Assembly (NCBI GenBank): GCA_001295935.1
Contig: LJHX01000010.1
Span: 1-33,789, forward strand
Reading direction: 5' to 3'
From: an alpha proteobacterium AAP81b
GTDB lineage: Bacteria; Pseudomonadota; Alphaproteobacteria; Sphingomonadales; Sphingomonadaceae
DNA length: 33,789 bases
Position 1 is the first letter of the stretch. Each line of letters opens with the position of its first letter. The notes beneath the pieces were generated by a model. That model was not told the DNA's origin and ran no database searches. It saw only the letters and a list, made by a program, of their open reading frames with translations. This document shows positions 1 to 8,081 of this stretch, piece after piece. The position numbers and the translations under genes were made by a program.

Positions 1-246
1 CTGCTCGGGCTCGCCGCCGCCGACGCCGCGACCCTGGCCGCGCGCGCCGCCGCCGCCGCGACTGCCGGCGCCGAATTGCTCGGCGCTGCCATCATCGACC
101 GCGACGCCCGTGCCGCGGCCTTTGGCGCAGCGCTCGAAGCCGCCGAAGCGGCCGGCGACGGGGCGCGCCGACTGGCGCTGATGGCGGCGCTTGCGCGCGA
201 CGCCGCGGCAGAATGCGCGGCGCTCGGCATCGTCCTGCCGCAATAG
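1..246 (+). CDS. C-terminal end of an unrecognised Ala-rich protein (5' truncated)
   Basis: The first frame is open from the first base of the window to a TAG at 244-246, leaving 81 residues of a protein whose start lies outside. The fragment is very rich in alanine and looks helical, ending in AAECAALGIVLPQ. I recognise no motif or family in it. It runs in the same direction as pepN, about 50 bases upstream of the pepN start, so it could be the preceding gene of the same transcription unit. Because codon bias in this genome keeps many wrong frames open, the frame itself is only moderately certain; the natural stop just before pepN and the lack of any competing gene support it. Confidence 0.45.
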   Translation: MLGLAAADAATLAARAAAAATAGAELLGAAIIDRDARAAAFGAALEAAEAAGDGARRLALMAALARDAAAECAALGIVLPQ

Positions 247-296
247 CGGCGGCGAATAGTTTCGACTTTCGCGTCGAGCTTCGCCAAGATGGCGGC

Positions 297-2876
297 ATGT
301 CCAATGCCAGGTCGCATACGCCCGCCGGTCAGCCGCAATTGCCGGGTGCCATCCGTCTTGCCGATTACGCCCCGCCCGATTGGCTGGTGCCCGACGTCGA
401 GCTCGATTTTCGCCTGGGCGCCGACGAAACCGAAGTGCGAGCCCGGCTGCACGTGCGACGCAATGGCGATCACGATCGGCCGCTCGTGCTCGATGGCCAG
501 TTGCTGGCGACGCGGTCGGTCGCCGTCGATGGCGTTCCCGTCAATGTCGCCCCCGATGGCGATCGGCTGACCCTCGGCCTCCCCGGCGACGAAGCCATCG
601 TCGAAACCATCGTGTCGATCGCACCTGCCCGCAACACAAGGCTGATGGGGCTCTATGCCAGCCAGGGGCGGCTGGTGACGCAGTGCGAGGCCGAAGGCTT
701 TCGCGCCATCACCTGGTTTCCCGATCGCCCCGATGTGCTGTCGCGCTATCACGTCCGGCTGGAGGGGGATCGCCGCCTGTACCCCGTGCTGCTGTCGAAC
801 GGCGATGCCGGCGAGGCCATCGACCTCGGCGGCCGCCATGCCGTCGAGTGGCGCGATCCCTGGCCCAAGCCCTGCTACCTCTTCGCGCTGGTGGCGGGCA
901 ATCTCGAGGCGCGGCGCGATCGCTTCGTGACGCGATCGGGGCGGGCGGTCGATCTCGCCATCTGGACGGCGGCGGCGGACGTCTCGAAGTCCGAGCACGC
1001 CATGGCGGCCTTGAAGGCGGCGATGGCGTGGGATGAGGCGGTCTATGGCCGCGAATATGATCTTGGCGTCTTCAACATCGTCGCCGTTGCCGATTTCAAC
1101 GCCGGCGCGATGGAGAACAAGGGCCTCAACATCTTCAACTCGAAGTTCATCCTGGCCGATTGCGAAACCGCCACCGACGCCGATTTCGATTCGGTCGCCG
1201 GCGTCGTCGCCCATGAATATTTCCACAATTGGACGGGCAATCGCGTCACCTGCCGCGACTGGTTCCAGCTCAGCCTCAAGGAAGGGCTGACGGTGTTCCG
1301 CGACCAGCAGTTCATGGCCGACCAGGGCTCGCCGGCGGTCAAGCGCATCGACGATGTGCGCGCGCTGCGGGCGGTGCAGTTTCCCGAGGATGCGGGGCCA
1401 TTGGCGCACCCGATCCGCCCCGATCATTATGTCGAAATCGCCAATTTCTACACCGCGACCGTCTACAACAAGGGCGCCGAGGTCATCCGCATGCTGCACA
1501 GCCTGCTGGGCCCCGAGGGCTTCCGGCGTGGTGCCGACCTCTATTTCGATCGCCATGACGGCGAGGCGGTGACCTGCGAGGACTGGCTGCGCGCCATGGA
1601 GGATGCGACGGGGCGCTCGCTCCACCAGTTCCGCCGCTGGTATGAACAGGCCGGCACGCCGCGCGTCGCGGTGCGCGCCGTCGAGGCCAATGGCCGGGTG
1701 GCGGTGACCTTGACGCAATCGCAAGCGCCGACGCCGGGCCAGTCGATCAAGTTGCCGATGCATCTGCCCTTCCGCCTGGCGCTGATCGGCCGCCACACGG
1801 GGCGCCGCATCGGCGACGAACATGTCCTCGAGATCAGCGACGCCGAAACGCGGATCGTCTTCGACGGTCTCGATGAGCCGGTGCTGCTGTCGCTCAATCG
1901 CGGCTTTTCGGCACCGGTGATCGTCGACGCGCCGGCGACGCGCGGCGAACTGGCATTCCTCGCCGGCCATGACGACGATCCCTTCGCGCGCTGGGAGGCG
2001 ATGCAGCGGCTGGCGCTCGATGTGCTCGCCGGCGACGACCCCGGCGATCTTGTCGAAGCGATCGGCGCGACGCTTGGTCATGATGGCCTCGACCCGGCCT
2101 TTGTCGCCGAGGCAGTGCTGCTGCCGAGCGAAAGCTTCATCGGCGACCAGGCGGCGATCGTCGATGTCGAGGGCATCCATGCCCGGCGCGAGGCGGCGCG
2201 GCGCGCCATCGCCAGCGGCCTTGAGGCGCAATGGTGGGCGGCGTGGCGGCGGCATTCGGGCAGCGGCACGGCATTGACGCCGGCGGCCAAGGCATCGCGG
2301 CGGCTCGCCAATGTCGCCTTGAATTATCTGACCGCCACCGGCAGCGCCGAAGCGATCGCCGCCGCCAGGGCGCAATATGATGGCGCGGCGACGATGACCG
2401 ACCGCATGGGGGCGCTGACCGCCCTCGTCGCCGGCCATTCCGAGGCGCGCGACGCGGCGCTCGCCGATTTTCACGCGCGCTTTGCCGGCAATGCCGATGT
2501 CATCGACAAATGGTTCACTGTCCAGGCGCTGAGCACGCGCGGCGATACGCTGGCGCGCGTCAGGGCGTTGCTCGGCCATCCCGATTTCAGCCTGGCCAAC
2601 CCCAATCGCCTGCGCGCGCTGGTCGGGGCCTTCGGTGCCAACCAGCGGCATTTCCACGATGCCAGCGGCGACGGCTATCGCCTGCTCGCCGACCAGCTGC
2701 TCGCCGTCGACCGCATCAATCCGCAGTCGGCGGCGCGGCTGGCGGTGCCGCTCGGCCGCTGGCGGCGCTTCGATCCGCGGCGGGCGGCGCTGATGAAGGC
2801 GGAGCTGGAGCGGATCGTCGGCACGCCGGGGGTCAGCAAGGATGTCCTCGAAATGGCCGGGCGGGCGCTCGGCTGA
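297..2876 (+). CDS. pepN: Aminopeptidase N (M1 family zinc metallopeptidase)
   Basis: Removes N-terminal amino acids from peptides in the cytoplasm, the main broad-specificity step of peptide turnover. The 859-residue protein has the exopeptidase motif GAMEN at residues 270-274 and the zinc site HEYFH at 306-310 with the third ligand Glu329 (LKEGLTVF). The transition-state tyrosine is Tyr390 in [11 protein letters not shown]. Spacing of all four matches E. coli PepN with an offset of nine residues. Length is typical of the gammaproteobacterial/alphaproteobacterial PepN type, with the Ig-like and helical C-terminal domains after about residue 440. I chose the ATG at 297 because the protein then begins shortly before the conserved [14 protein letters not shown] segment; an upstream ATG at 213 lies inside the preceding gene. 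No signal peptide is seen. The next gene begins 10 bases after the stop. Confidence 0.96.
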   Translation: MSNARSHTPAGQPQLPGAIRLADYAPPDWLVPDVELDFRLGADETEVRARLHVRRNGDHDRPLVLDGQLLATRSVAVDGVPVNVAPDGDRLTLGLPGDEAIVETIVSIAPARNTRLMGLYASQGRLVTQCEAEGFRAITWFPDRPDVLSRYHVRLEGDRRLYPVLLSNGDAGEAIDLGGRHAVEWRDPWPKPCYLFALVAGNLEARRDRFVTRSGRAVDLAIWTAAADVSKSEHAMAALKAAMAWDEAVYGREYDLGVFNIVAVADFNAGAMENKGLNIFNSKFILADCETATDADFDSVAGVVAHEYFHNWTGNRVTCRDWFQLSLKEGLTVFRDQQFMADQGSPAVKRIDDVRALRAVQFPEDAGPLAHPIRPDHYVEIANFYTATVYNKGAEVIRMLHSLLGPEGFRRGADLYFDRHDGEAVTCEDWLRAMEDATGRSLHQFRRWYEQAGTPRVAVRAVEANGRVAVTLTQSQAPTPGQSIKLPMHLPFRLALIGRHTGRRIGDEHVLEISDAETRIVFDGLDEPVLLSLNRGFSAPVIVDAPATRGELAFLAGHDDDPFARWEAMQRLALDVLAGDDPGDLVEAIGATLGHDGLDPAFVAEAVLLPSESFIGDQAAIVDVEGIHARREAARRAIASGLEAQWWAAWRRHSGSGTALTPAAKASRRLANVALNYLTATGSAEAIAAARAQYDGAATMTDRMGALTALVAGHSEARDAALADFHARFAGNADVIDKWFTVQALSTRGDTLARVRALLGHPDFSLANPNRLRALVGAFGANQRHFHDASGDGYRLLADQLLAVDRINPQSAARLAVPLGRWRRFDPRRAALMKAELERIVGTPGVSKDVLEMAGRALG

Positions 2877-2886
2877 GGCGACGCAG

Positions 2887-3822
2887 GTGGATCGACTGCC
2901 GCTCTTCCACCACCCCGATTATGTCGCGCCGCTGCCGCCGGGGCACAGCTTCCCGATGTCGAAATACGCCCTGGTGCTGGCGGCGCTCGCCGAGGCGGGG
3001 CAGGCGCTGAACGTGATCGCGCCCGAGGCGATGCCGGCGGCCTGGGTCGAGGCGGTGCACGACCCCGATTATGTCGCCGCGGTGCTCGGCGCGCGCGTCG
3101 ATCGGACACGCGAGCGCCGCATCGGCTTTCCGGTGACGCCCGAGGTGGCGCGGCGCACCCTCGCTGTCGCCGGCGGCAGCTACGCCGCCGGCTTGCACGC
3201 GTTGGCGCATGGCTTTGCCGCCAATGGCGCGGGCGGCAGCCACCATGCCCTGCCCGACGGCGGCGCCGGCTATTGCGTTACCAACGATCTCGCCATCGCC
3301 GCCAACCGGCTGGTGGTGGAGGGCCGGGTGGCGCGCGTGCTGATCGTCGATCTCGACGTCCATCAGGGCGACGGCAGCGCGGTGATCTTCGCCGGGCGCA
3401 GCGACGTGCTGACCTTCTCGATGCACGCCGCGAAGAACTTCCCGGTGCGCAAGGCGCGCAGCTTCCGCGATGTCGAGCTGCCTGACGGCATCGGCGACGC
3501 CGACTATCTGGCGATCCTCGACCGCGAGCTGACGGCGCTGCTCGATGCGCTGCGGCCGGGGCTGGTGCTGTTCCAGGCCGGCGTCGACCCCCACGCCGAC
3601 GACAAGCTCGGCCGGCTGGCGCTGAGCGACGCCGGGCTTGCCGCGCGCGACGCGCTGGTGGTGCGGCGGGCGCGGGCGCGCGGCATCGCTATCGCCTCGA
3701 CCCTCGGCGGCGGCTATGGCGATGATCGCATGGCGATCGCCCGCCGTCACGCCGCCGGGCTGATAGCGCAATGGCGCGCGGCAGCGGGTGATTGGCCGGG
3801 CGGTGCGCGTATTCCGCACTGA
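2887..3822 (+). CDS. Histone deacetylase-fold amidohydrolase (HDAC/AcuC/AphA superfamily)
   Basis: A zinc hydrolase of the arginase/deacetylase fold, expected to remove acyl groups from lysines, polyamines or other amides in the cytoplasm; its substrate cannot be read from sequence. The 311 residues carry the paired active-site histidines His119-His120 (GGSHHAL), the metal ligands Asp157 and His159 in DLDVHQGDG, the third ligand Asp234 ([13 protein letters not shown]) and the Gly-rich loop with the catalytic tyrosine ([10 protein letters not shown]). HQG instead of HHG in the metal motif is the form I associate with HDAC11-like and many bacterial members. The GTG at 2887 is preferred over the ATG at 2842 (inside pepN) because it follows the pepN stop by 10 bases with GAGG upstream. 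The following ATG begins directly after this gene's stop codon, implying coupling to the sigma factor. Confidence 0.88.
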   Translation: MDRLPLFHHPDYVAPLPPGHSFPMSKYALVLAALAEAGQALNVIAPEAMPAAWVEAVHDPDYVAAVLGARVDRTRERRIGFPVTPEVARRTLAVAGGSYAAGLHALAHGFAANGAGGSHHALPDGGAGYCVTNDLAIAANRLVVEGRVARVLIVDLDVHQGDGSAVIFAGRSDVLTFSMHAAKNFPVRKARSFRDVELPDGIGDADYLAILDRELTALLDALRPGLVLFQAGVDPHADDKLGRLALSDAGLAARDALVVRRARARGIAIASTLGGGYGDDRMAIARRHAAGLIAQWRAAAGDWPGGARIPH

Positions 3823-4383
3823 ATGACCAGCCTGCCGGTGCCTCCTCCCAGCCCGAGCGCCGCGCTGATGGCGCGGGTACAGGCCGGTGACCGCGCCGCC
3901 TTCGCGGCGCTCGTCCAGCAGCTCGAAGGCCCGGCGCTGCGCCTCGCCGACCGTACCCTGCACGACCGCGCCGCCGCCGAGGATGTCGTCCAGGTGGCGC
4001 TGACCCGGCTGTGGACGCTCGCCGAGCGCTTCGATCCCGGCCGCGGCTCGCTCGAGGGCTGGTTCCGGCGGATGGTCGTCAACCTCTGCCTTGACCGCCG
4101 GCGGTCGCTGCGGCTGGTCGCGCCGCTCGAGGCCGCCGCCGAGGTCGCCAGCGGCGATCCCGATCCTTATGAAGCCGCCGTCGCCAGCGATCGCCGCGCG
4201 CGCCTTGCCACCGCGATGGCGCAGCTGGCACCGCGCCAGCGCGCCGCGCTGGCGATGTTCCACGGCGATGGCCTGAGCATGGCGGAAATCGCCGCGGCGC
4301 TCGATACCACCTCCAAGGCGGTCGAGGGATTGCTTGGCCGGGCCCGTATGGAATTGAGGACTTTGATCGACCATGACGCCTGA
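3823..4383 (+). CDS. RNA polymerase sigma factor, ECF (sigma-70 family)
   Basis: An extracytoplasmic-function sigma factor of 186 residues that should redirect RNA polymerase to a small set of stress promoters. Region 2 lies at about residues 15-85 (DRAAAEDVVQVALTRLW, then SLEGWFRRMVVNLCLDRRR, the 2.3-2.4 signature). Region 4 lies at about 125-180, with a helix-turn-helix around LSMAEIAAALDTTSKAVEGLLGRA. A variable linker rich in Asp and Pro separates them. The ATG abuts the stop of the deacetylase gene with no gap, and its 3' end overlaps the next gene by 11 bases. The downstream membrane protein and periplasmic sensor form the usual ECF control set, so its activity is probably held by the neighbouring gene product. 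No target promoter was identified. Confidence 0.92.
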   Translation: MTSLPVPPPSPSAALMARVQAGDRAAFAALVQQLEGPALRLADRTLHDRAAAEDVVQVALTRLWTLAERFDPGRGSLEGWFRRMVVNLCLDRRRSLRLVAPLEAAAEVASGDPDPYEAAVASDRRARLATAMAQLAPRQRAALAMFHGDGLSMAEIAAALDTTSKAVEGLLGRARMELRTLIDHDA

Positions 4384-4834
4384 CCTTCCCCCCACCGACA
4401 TCGACCGCGCGCTCGCCGTCATCGCCGCCTGCGGCGCCGATCCGGCGCGCTGGCCGGCCGAGGAGCGGGCTGCGCTGCTGGCGCTGGCGACGCATCCGGC
4501 GGTCGCCGCGGCGCTTGCCGCGGCGCGCCGGCTCGACGATCTGCTCGGCGATTGGGCGACAGCGCCGGTGGCGAGCCATTGCGATGCCGCGGCGATCGCG
4601 GCGCTGCCCCAGGCGGCACCGATGCTCGCGCCGCGACGCTGGCTCGCCGGCGGCGCCATGGCGGCAGCGGCGGCGGTGGCGCTGGTACTGGCGATGCCGG
4701 CGCGGGTCGATCGCAGCACCGATGATTCCATGGCGTCCGCTGCTTCCGCGGTAGCGGCGACGCCGGGCGAGGACGGCGATGCCGGCTTCGCCGCTGTGTT
4801 CACACCGACGGCAGACGAGGAAGATCTGATATGA
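4373..4834 (+). CDS. Single-pass membrane protein, probable anti-sigma factor of the adjacent ECF sigma
   Basis: A 153-residue protein without a recognisable catalytic motif. Residues 1-85 are Ala-rich and probably cytoplasmic and helical; residues about 88-107 (WLAGGAMAAAAAVALVLAMP) form one membrane segment, leaving a short acidic periplasmic tail that ends DEEDLI. The classical zinc-binding anti-sigma motif (HxxxCxxC) is absent. The role is inferred from position: its ATG overlaps the sigma gene by 11 bases and its stop overlaps the next start in ATGA. In the known CnrYXH system of Cupriavidus, a one-helix protein (CnrY) ties the sigma factor to the membrane. I did not detect sequence similarity to CnrY itself; this is an analogy from layout. 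Confidence 0.7.
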   Translation: MTPDLPPTDIDRALAVIAACGADPARWPAEERAALLALATHPAVAAALAAARRLDDLLGDWATAPVASHCDAAAIAALPQAAPMLAPRRWLAGGAMAAAAAVALVLAMPARVDRSTDDSMASAASAVAATPGEDGDAGFAAVFTPTADEEDLI

Positions 4835-5364
4835 CGATGCCCCTGCGCGCCGCGCTTGCCGCGCTCGCCCTGCTGGCGGCGGCGCCGGCACTGGCGCAGT
4901 CGCCTCCCGGTCCCGCCGCGATGCGCCTGCAACCGCCGATGCACGGCGAAGGCGATGGCCGCTTCGCCCGGCGGCTGCGCGACCGCATGGAGAACGGCCT
5001 GCTGGCCGGCATGTCCCCCGCCGGCCGCCAGGCGATGGCCGAGGCGCTGCGCGGCAACCCCGCCGACCGCATCGCCGAGCGCGAAGCGGTCAGCGGGGCG
5101 CGCGATCGCATGCTGACCCTGCTCGAAAGCGAACGCCTCGATGTCGCCGGCCTGCGCCGCGCCATGGACGATGAGCGCGCCGCCGCCGAAACCACCCATC
5201 AGCGCCGCCAGGCGCAGATGCTCGCCGCACTGCAGCGCCTGTCGCCCGCCGACCGCAAGGCCTTTGTCGCCAACGCCCGCGCCGCCAAGAACCGCATGGA
5301 CGACCGGCTGCGCGCCATGGGGGCGCGGGGCGGGATGCCGGGCGAACCGCCGCCGATGTGGTAA
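4831..5364 (+). CDS. Periplasmic Metal_resist (CnrX/Spy-like) protein
   Basis: A 177-residue exported protein. Residues 1-22 are a signal peptide (LRAALAALALLAAAPALAQ, cleavage after ALA). The mature part is almost entirely predicted helix with many Arg, Met and Glu residues. It has the pattern DRMLTLLESERLDVAGLRRAM, then HQRRQAQMLAALQRLSPADRKAF, typical of the Metal_resist family (CnrX, ZraP, Spy-like). Members act as periplasmic metal or envelope-stress sensors or holdase chaperones. A mature-region His-Gly (MHGEG) and the His in TTHQRRQ could be metal ligands, but the exact CnrX ligand spacing is not reproduced. ATGA overlap with the upstream membrane protein supports a sigma/anti-sigma/sensor cassette. 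No efflux pump gene lies in this window, so the regulated target is unknown. Confidence 0.8.
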   Translation: MTMPLRAALAALALLAAAPALAQSPPGPAAMRLQPPMHGEGDGRFARRLRDRMENGLLAGMSPAGRQAMAEALRGNPADRIAEREAVSGARDRMLTLLESERLDVAGLRRAMDDERAAAETTHQRRQAQMLAALQRLSPADRKAFVANARAAKNRMDDRLRAMGARGGMPGEPPPMW

Positions 5365-5379
5365 GCGGTTCGGCGTCCG

Positions 5380-5688
5380 TCAGCCGATCGGCAGCACCAG
5401 TTCACCGCCTTCGATCACCGGCCGGCCGCGCAGCGTGACGCGCAGGCGGACGATCGCTTGCAACCGGCGTGTCGCCTCGGCGCTGGCTGGGCGCAACGTA
5501 ACCTGGCGGATACGCCCGGTGAGCCCGCACACCGCCACCGCCTGCGGCAAGTTGAGCGTCCAGCGCCAGCGCTGCGGCGCCGTCGCCTCGCGCGTCAGCA
5601 CGCCGCGCAGGATGCGTTCGGGGGCGTCGGCGCCGACCTGCCAGCACGCCGCCGGCGGCGTCAGCGCGGGAAGATCGGCGGCGATCAT
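5380..5688 (-). CDS. Small conserved-looking protein of unknown function
   Basis: A 102-residue protein beginning MIAADLPALTPPAACWQVG and ending GGELVLPIG. I do not recognise a family. It has no signal peptide or membrane helix; the middle and end show alternating hydrophobic patterns (RWRWTLNLPQAVAVCGLTG; RVTLRGRPVIEGGEL) that suggest beta strands. The ATG at 5688 is chosen because it comes one base after the stop of the upstream aminotransferase gene, so the two are very likely co-transcribed. A longer reading starting at 5730 would overlap the aminotransferase. It converges with the Metal_resist gene, 15 bases apart, with no obvious terminator hairpin between them. Confidence 0.65.
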   Translation of the reverse strand: MIAADLPALTPPAACWQVGADAPERILRGVLTREATAPQRWRWTLNLPQAVAVCGLTGRIRQVTLRPASAEATRRLQAIVRLRVTLRGRPVIEGGELVLPIG

Positions 5689-5689
5689 C

Positions 5690-6565
5690 TCAGCCGCGCC
5701 AGCCGGTCTGGCGCGCAATCTCGTCGGCAACCAGCCCCGCCAGCCGCGCCGCCATCGGCCCCGGCGTGCCGGTGCCGACCGGGGTGCCGTCGATCGCCAC
5801 CACCGGCAGCAGCGGCGCCGTCGTCGAAGTGAGCAACGCCTCGTCGGCGGCGAGCGCCTCGGCGAGGCTGAAGGGGCGTTCCTCGACGCGGATCTGCGCG
5901 TCGCGCGCCAGCCGGATCAGCGTCGCGCGGGCGATGCCGGGCAGGATGTGGGGGCTCATCGGATGGGTGATCACAATGCCGTCCTTGACGATCCAGGCAT
6001 TGGTCGAGCCGCCCTCGCGCACCGTTCCGTCGTCGGTCACCAGCCAGGCCTCGAAGGCGCCCGCGGCGCGCGCCGCCTGCTTGGCGAGGACGTTGGGCAG
6101 CAGTCCCGTCGTCTTGATGTCGACCCGCCCCCAGCGCAGGTCGGGCTGGGTGATGACCTTGATGCCGCTCCGCTGCTGCGGCGCGCGTGCCGCAAAGTCG
6201 AAGCGGCGCACTGTCATCACCAGGCTGGCGCGCGTCGCCTTGGGAAAGACATGGTCGCGCTTGGCGGCGCCGCGGCCGAGCTGGAGGTAGAGCAGCGCCT
6301 GGCGTTGGCCGTTGGCGGCGACGAGGTGGCGCGCCGCGATGCCGAGTGCCGCGTCGGTCATCGGAAAGTCGATCGCGAGTTCGGCGAGCCCGCGCCGCAG
6401 CCGGGCGAGATGGCCGTCCCAATCGAGCAGCCTGCCGTTCAATACCGCAACGACTTCATAGAGCGAATCGGCGAATTGCAGGCCGCGGTCCTCGACCGAG
6501 ACGCGCGCGTCGCGCAGCGGCACGATCCGGCCATCGACATAGGCGAGTTGCGGCATTTTGGGCAC
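5690..6565 (-). CDS. Class IV PLP aminotransferase, D-amino-acid aminotransferase type
   Basis: A PLP-dependent enzyme of 291 residues, expected to swap amino groups between D-amino acids (or branched-chain amino acids) and 2-oxo acids. The PLP-lysine is Lys151 in RWGRVDIKTTGLLPNVLAK; Glu184 in REGGSTNAW contacts the PLP ring nitrogen in this fold. The N-terminal SVEDRGLQFADSLYEV is the segment that separates Dat-like members from IlvE. The pattern DIKTTGLLPN favours D-amino-acid aminotransferase over 4-amino-4-deoxychorismate lyase, but fold-class IV specificities are hard to call. The ATG at 6565 is kept; an internal ATG at 6556 is equally possible. It is divergent from the photolyase (61-base gap) and is followed after one base by the small unknown gene. 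Confidence 0.86.
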   Translation of the reverse strand: MPKMPQLAYVDGRIVPLRDARVSVEDRGLQFADSLYEVVAVLNGRLLDWDGHLARLRRGLAELAIDFPMTDAALGIAARHLVAANGQRQALLYLQLGRGAAKRDHVFPKATRASLVMTVRRFDFAARAPQQRSGIKVITQPDLRWGRVDIKTTGLLPNVLAKQAARAAGAFEAWLVTDDGTVREGGSTNAWIVKDGIVITHPMSPHILPGIARATLIRLARDAQIRVEERPFSLAEALAADEALLTSTTAPLLPVVAIDGTPVGTGTPGPMAARLAGLVADEIARQTGWRG

Positions 6566-6626
6566 GGGCTCCGTGACATGCGGCGCGGCCGCGACAGACG
6601 CCGGCTTTAGACGTTAGAAGCACCTC

Positions 6627-8027
6627 ATGTCATCCCATCCGCCCACGCCCCAGCTCGTCTGGCTGCGCAACGACCTGCGCCTCGCCGACCACCGCGCGCT
6701 GTCGGTCGCAGCCCATCTCGGCCCGGTGGCGCTGCTCTATGTCTTCGACGAGGAAACGCCGGGCGCCTGGGCGATGGGCGCGGCACAGCGCTGGTGGCTG
6801 CACCACAGCCTTGCCGCGCTGGCGCGAGAGGTCGCGGCACGCGGCGGCCGGCTGCTGCTGCGCCGCGGGCGCGCTGCCGCGATGGTCGCCGAGGTGGCGC
6901 GCGAGCTCGATGCCGGCGGCGTCCATGCGCTGCGCCACTATGAGCCCTGGGCGCGGGTGCAGGACGCCGAAGTGGCGCTGGCGGTCGACCTGCAGCTCCA
7001 TGACGGCGCATTGCTGACCCGCCCCGAGGCCGTCACCCAGACGAGCGGCGAGCGCTACCGCATTTTCACGCCATGGTGGAAGCGCGCCCAGGCGCAGCTG
7101 CCGCCGGAGCCGCCGCGCGCCGTGCCCGAACTGACCTTTGCCGACGGCGGCAGCAGCGACGACCTCGACAGCTGGCGCCTGCTGCCGCGCGCTCTCGACT
7201 GGTCGGCGGGTTTCAGCGTCTGGACCCCCGGCGAGGCCGGCGCGCGCGAGCGGCTGGCAAGCTTCCTCGCTGTCGCGCGCGGCTATGGCGAGGCGCGCAA
7301 CCTGCCGTCCGAGGACGGCTCGTCACGGCTGTCGCCGCATCTGGCCTTGGGCGAAATCTCGGTGGCGAGCGTCTGGCACGCCATCGCCGACGCCATCCCG
7401 CCGGCGCTCGCCGAACCCTATCTGCGCGAGCTCGGCTGGCGCGATTTCGCCGCGAACCTGCTCGATCTGTTTCCCGATTCGCCCGACGCCCCCGGCCGGC
7501 GCGAGTTCCGGCTGGTGCACCGCGATGCCCCCGGCGATCTCGCCGCCTGGCAGCGCGGCCGCACCGGCTATCCGATCGTCGATGCCGGCATGCGCCAGCT
7601 CTGGCGCATCGGCTGGATGCACAACCGCGTCCGGATGATCGCGGCGTCGTTCCTGGTCAAGCATCTGCTGATCGACTGGCGCCAGGGCGAGCGCTGGTTC
7701 TGGGATTGCCTCGTCGATGCCGACCTCGGCGCCAACGCCATGGGCTGGCAATGGGTGATGGGGTCGGGGGTCGATTCATCGCCCTTCCACCGCGTCTTCG
7801 CGCCGGTGACGCAGAGCGAGAAGTTCCGCGCCGCCGCCTATATCCGGCAATGGGTGCCCGAACTGGCGCGGCTCGGCGACGACGACATTCATGCGCCCTT
7901 CGAGGCCTCGCCGCTGGCGCTGGCGGCGGCGGGGGTACGGCTGGGGCAGACCTATCCGCTGCCGATCGTCGGCCATGCCGAGGGCCGCGCCCGGGCGCTC
8001 GCCGCTTATGCGGCGATGAAGGGCTAG
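6627..8027 (+). CDS. phrB: DNA photolyase (cryptochrome/photolyase family, class I CPD type)
   Basis: A light-driven flavoenzyme that splits UV-induced pyrimidine dimers. The 466 residues contain the N-terminal alpha/beta antenna domain (LVWLRNDLRLADHRAL, residues 10-25). The C-terminal FAD domain carries LSPHLALGEIS, GRTGYPIVDAGMRQLWRIGWMHNR, FLVKHLLIDWRQGERWFWDCLVD and NAMGWQWVMGSGVDSSPFHR, all signatures of repair-competent class I photolyases. There is no C-terminal extension of the kind seen in plant or animal cryptochromes. The ATG at 6627 puts the antenna motif at the usual distance; AGAAG lies a few bases upstream. It is convergent with the permease gene 54 bases downstream and divergent from the aminotransferase. 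Confidence 0.93.
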   Translation: MSSHPPTPQLVWLRNDLRLADHRALSVAAHLGPVALLYVFDEETPGAWAMGAAQRWWLHHSLAALAREVAARGGRLLLRRGRAAAMVAEVARELDAGGVHALRHYEPWARVQDAEVALAVDLQLHDGALLTRPEAVTQTSGERYRIFTPWWKRAQAQLPPEPPRAVPELTFADGGSSDDLDSWRLLPRALDWSAGFSVWTPGEAGARERLASFLAVARGYGEARNLPSEDGSSRLSPHLALGEISVASVWHAIADAIPPALAEPYLRELGWRDFAANLLDLFPDSPDAPGRREFRLVHRDAPGDLAAWQRGRTGYPIVDAGMRQLWRIGWMHNRVRMIAASFLVKHLLIDWRQGERWFWDCLVDADLGANAMGWQWVMGSGVDSSPFHRVFAPVTQSEKFRAAAYIRQWVPELARLGDDDIHAPFEASPLALAAAGVRLGQTYPLPIVGHAEGRARALAAYAAMKG

Positions 8028-8081
8028 CTCGTTCTGGTTACGGGGAGCCTCTGGTGGGATGGCATGCGAAGCTGACCGACA

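Noticed and set aside
2833-5199. Very long open frame on the minus strand (788 residues)
   Set aside because: It lies opposite the deacetylase, sigma and downstream genes, has low-complexity Arg/Gly/Ala composition and no domain; high GC removes stop codons from antisense frames.
5141-6610. Plus-strand frame of 489 residues opposite the aminotransferase
   Set aside because: The minus-strand gene has a full class IV aminotransferase signature; the plus frame is Arg-rich noise.
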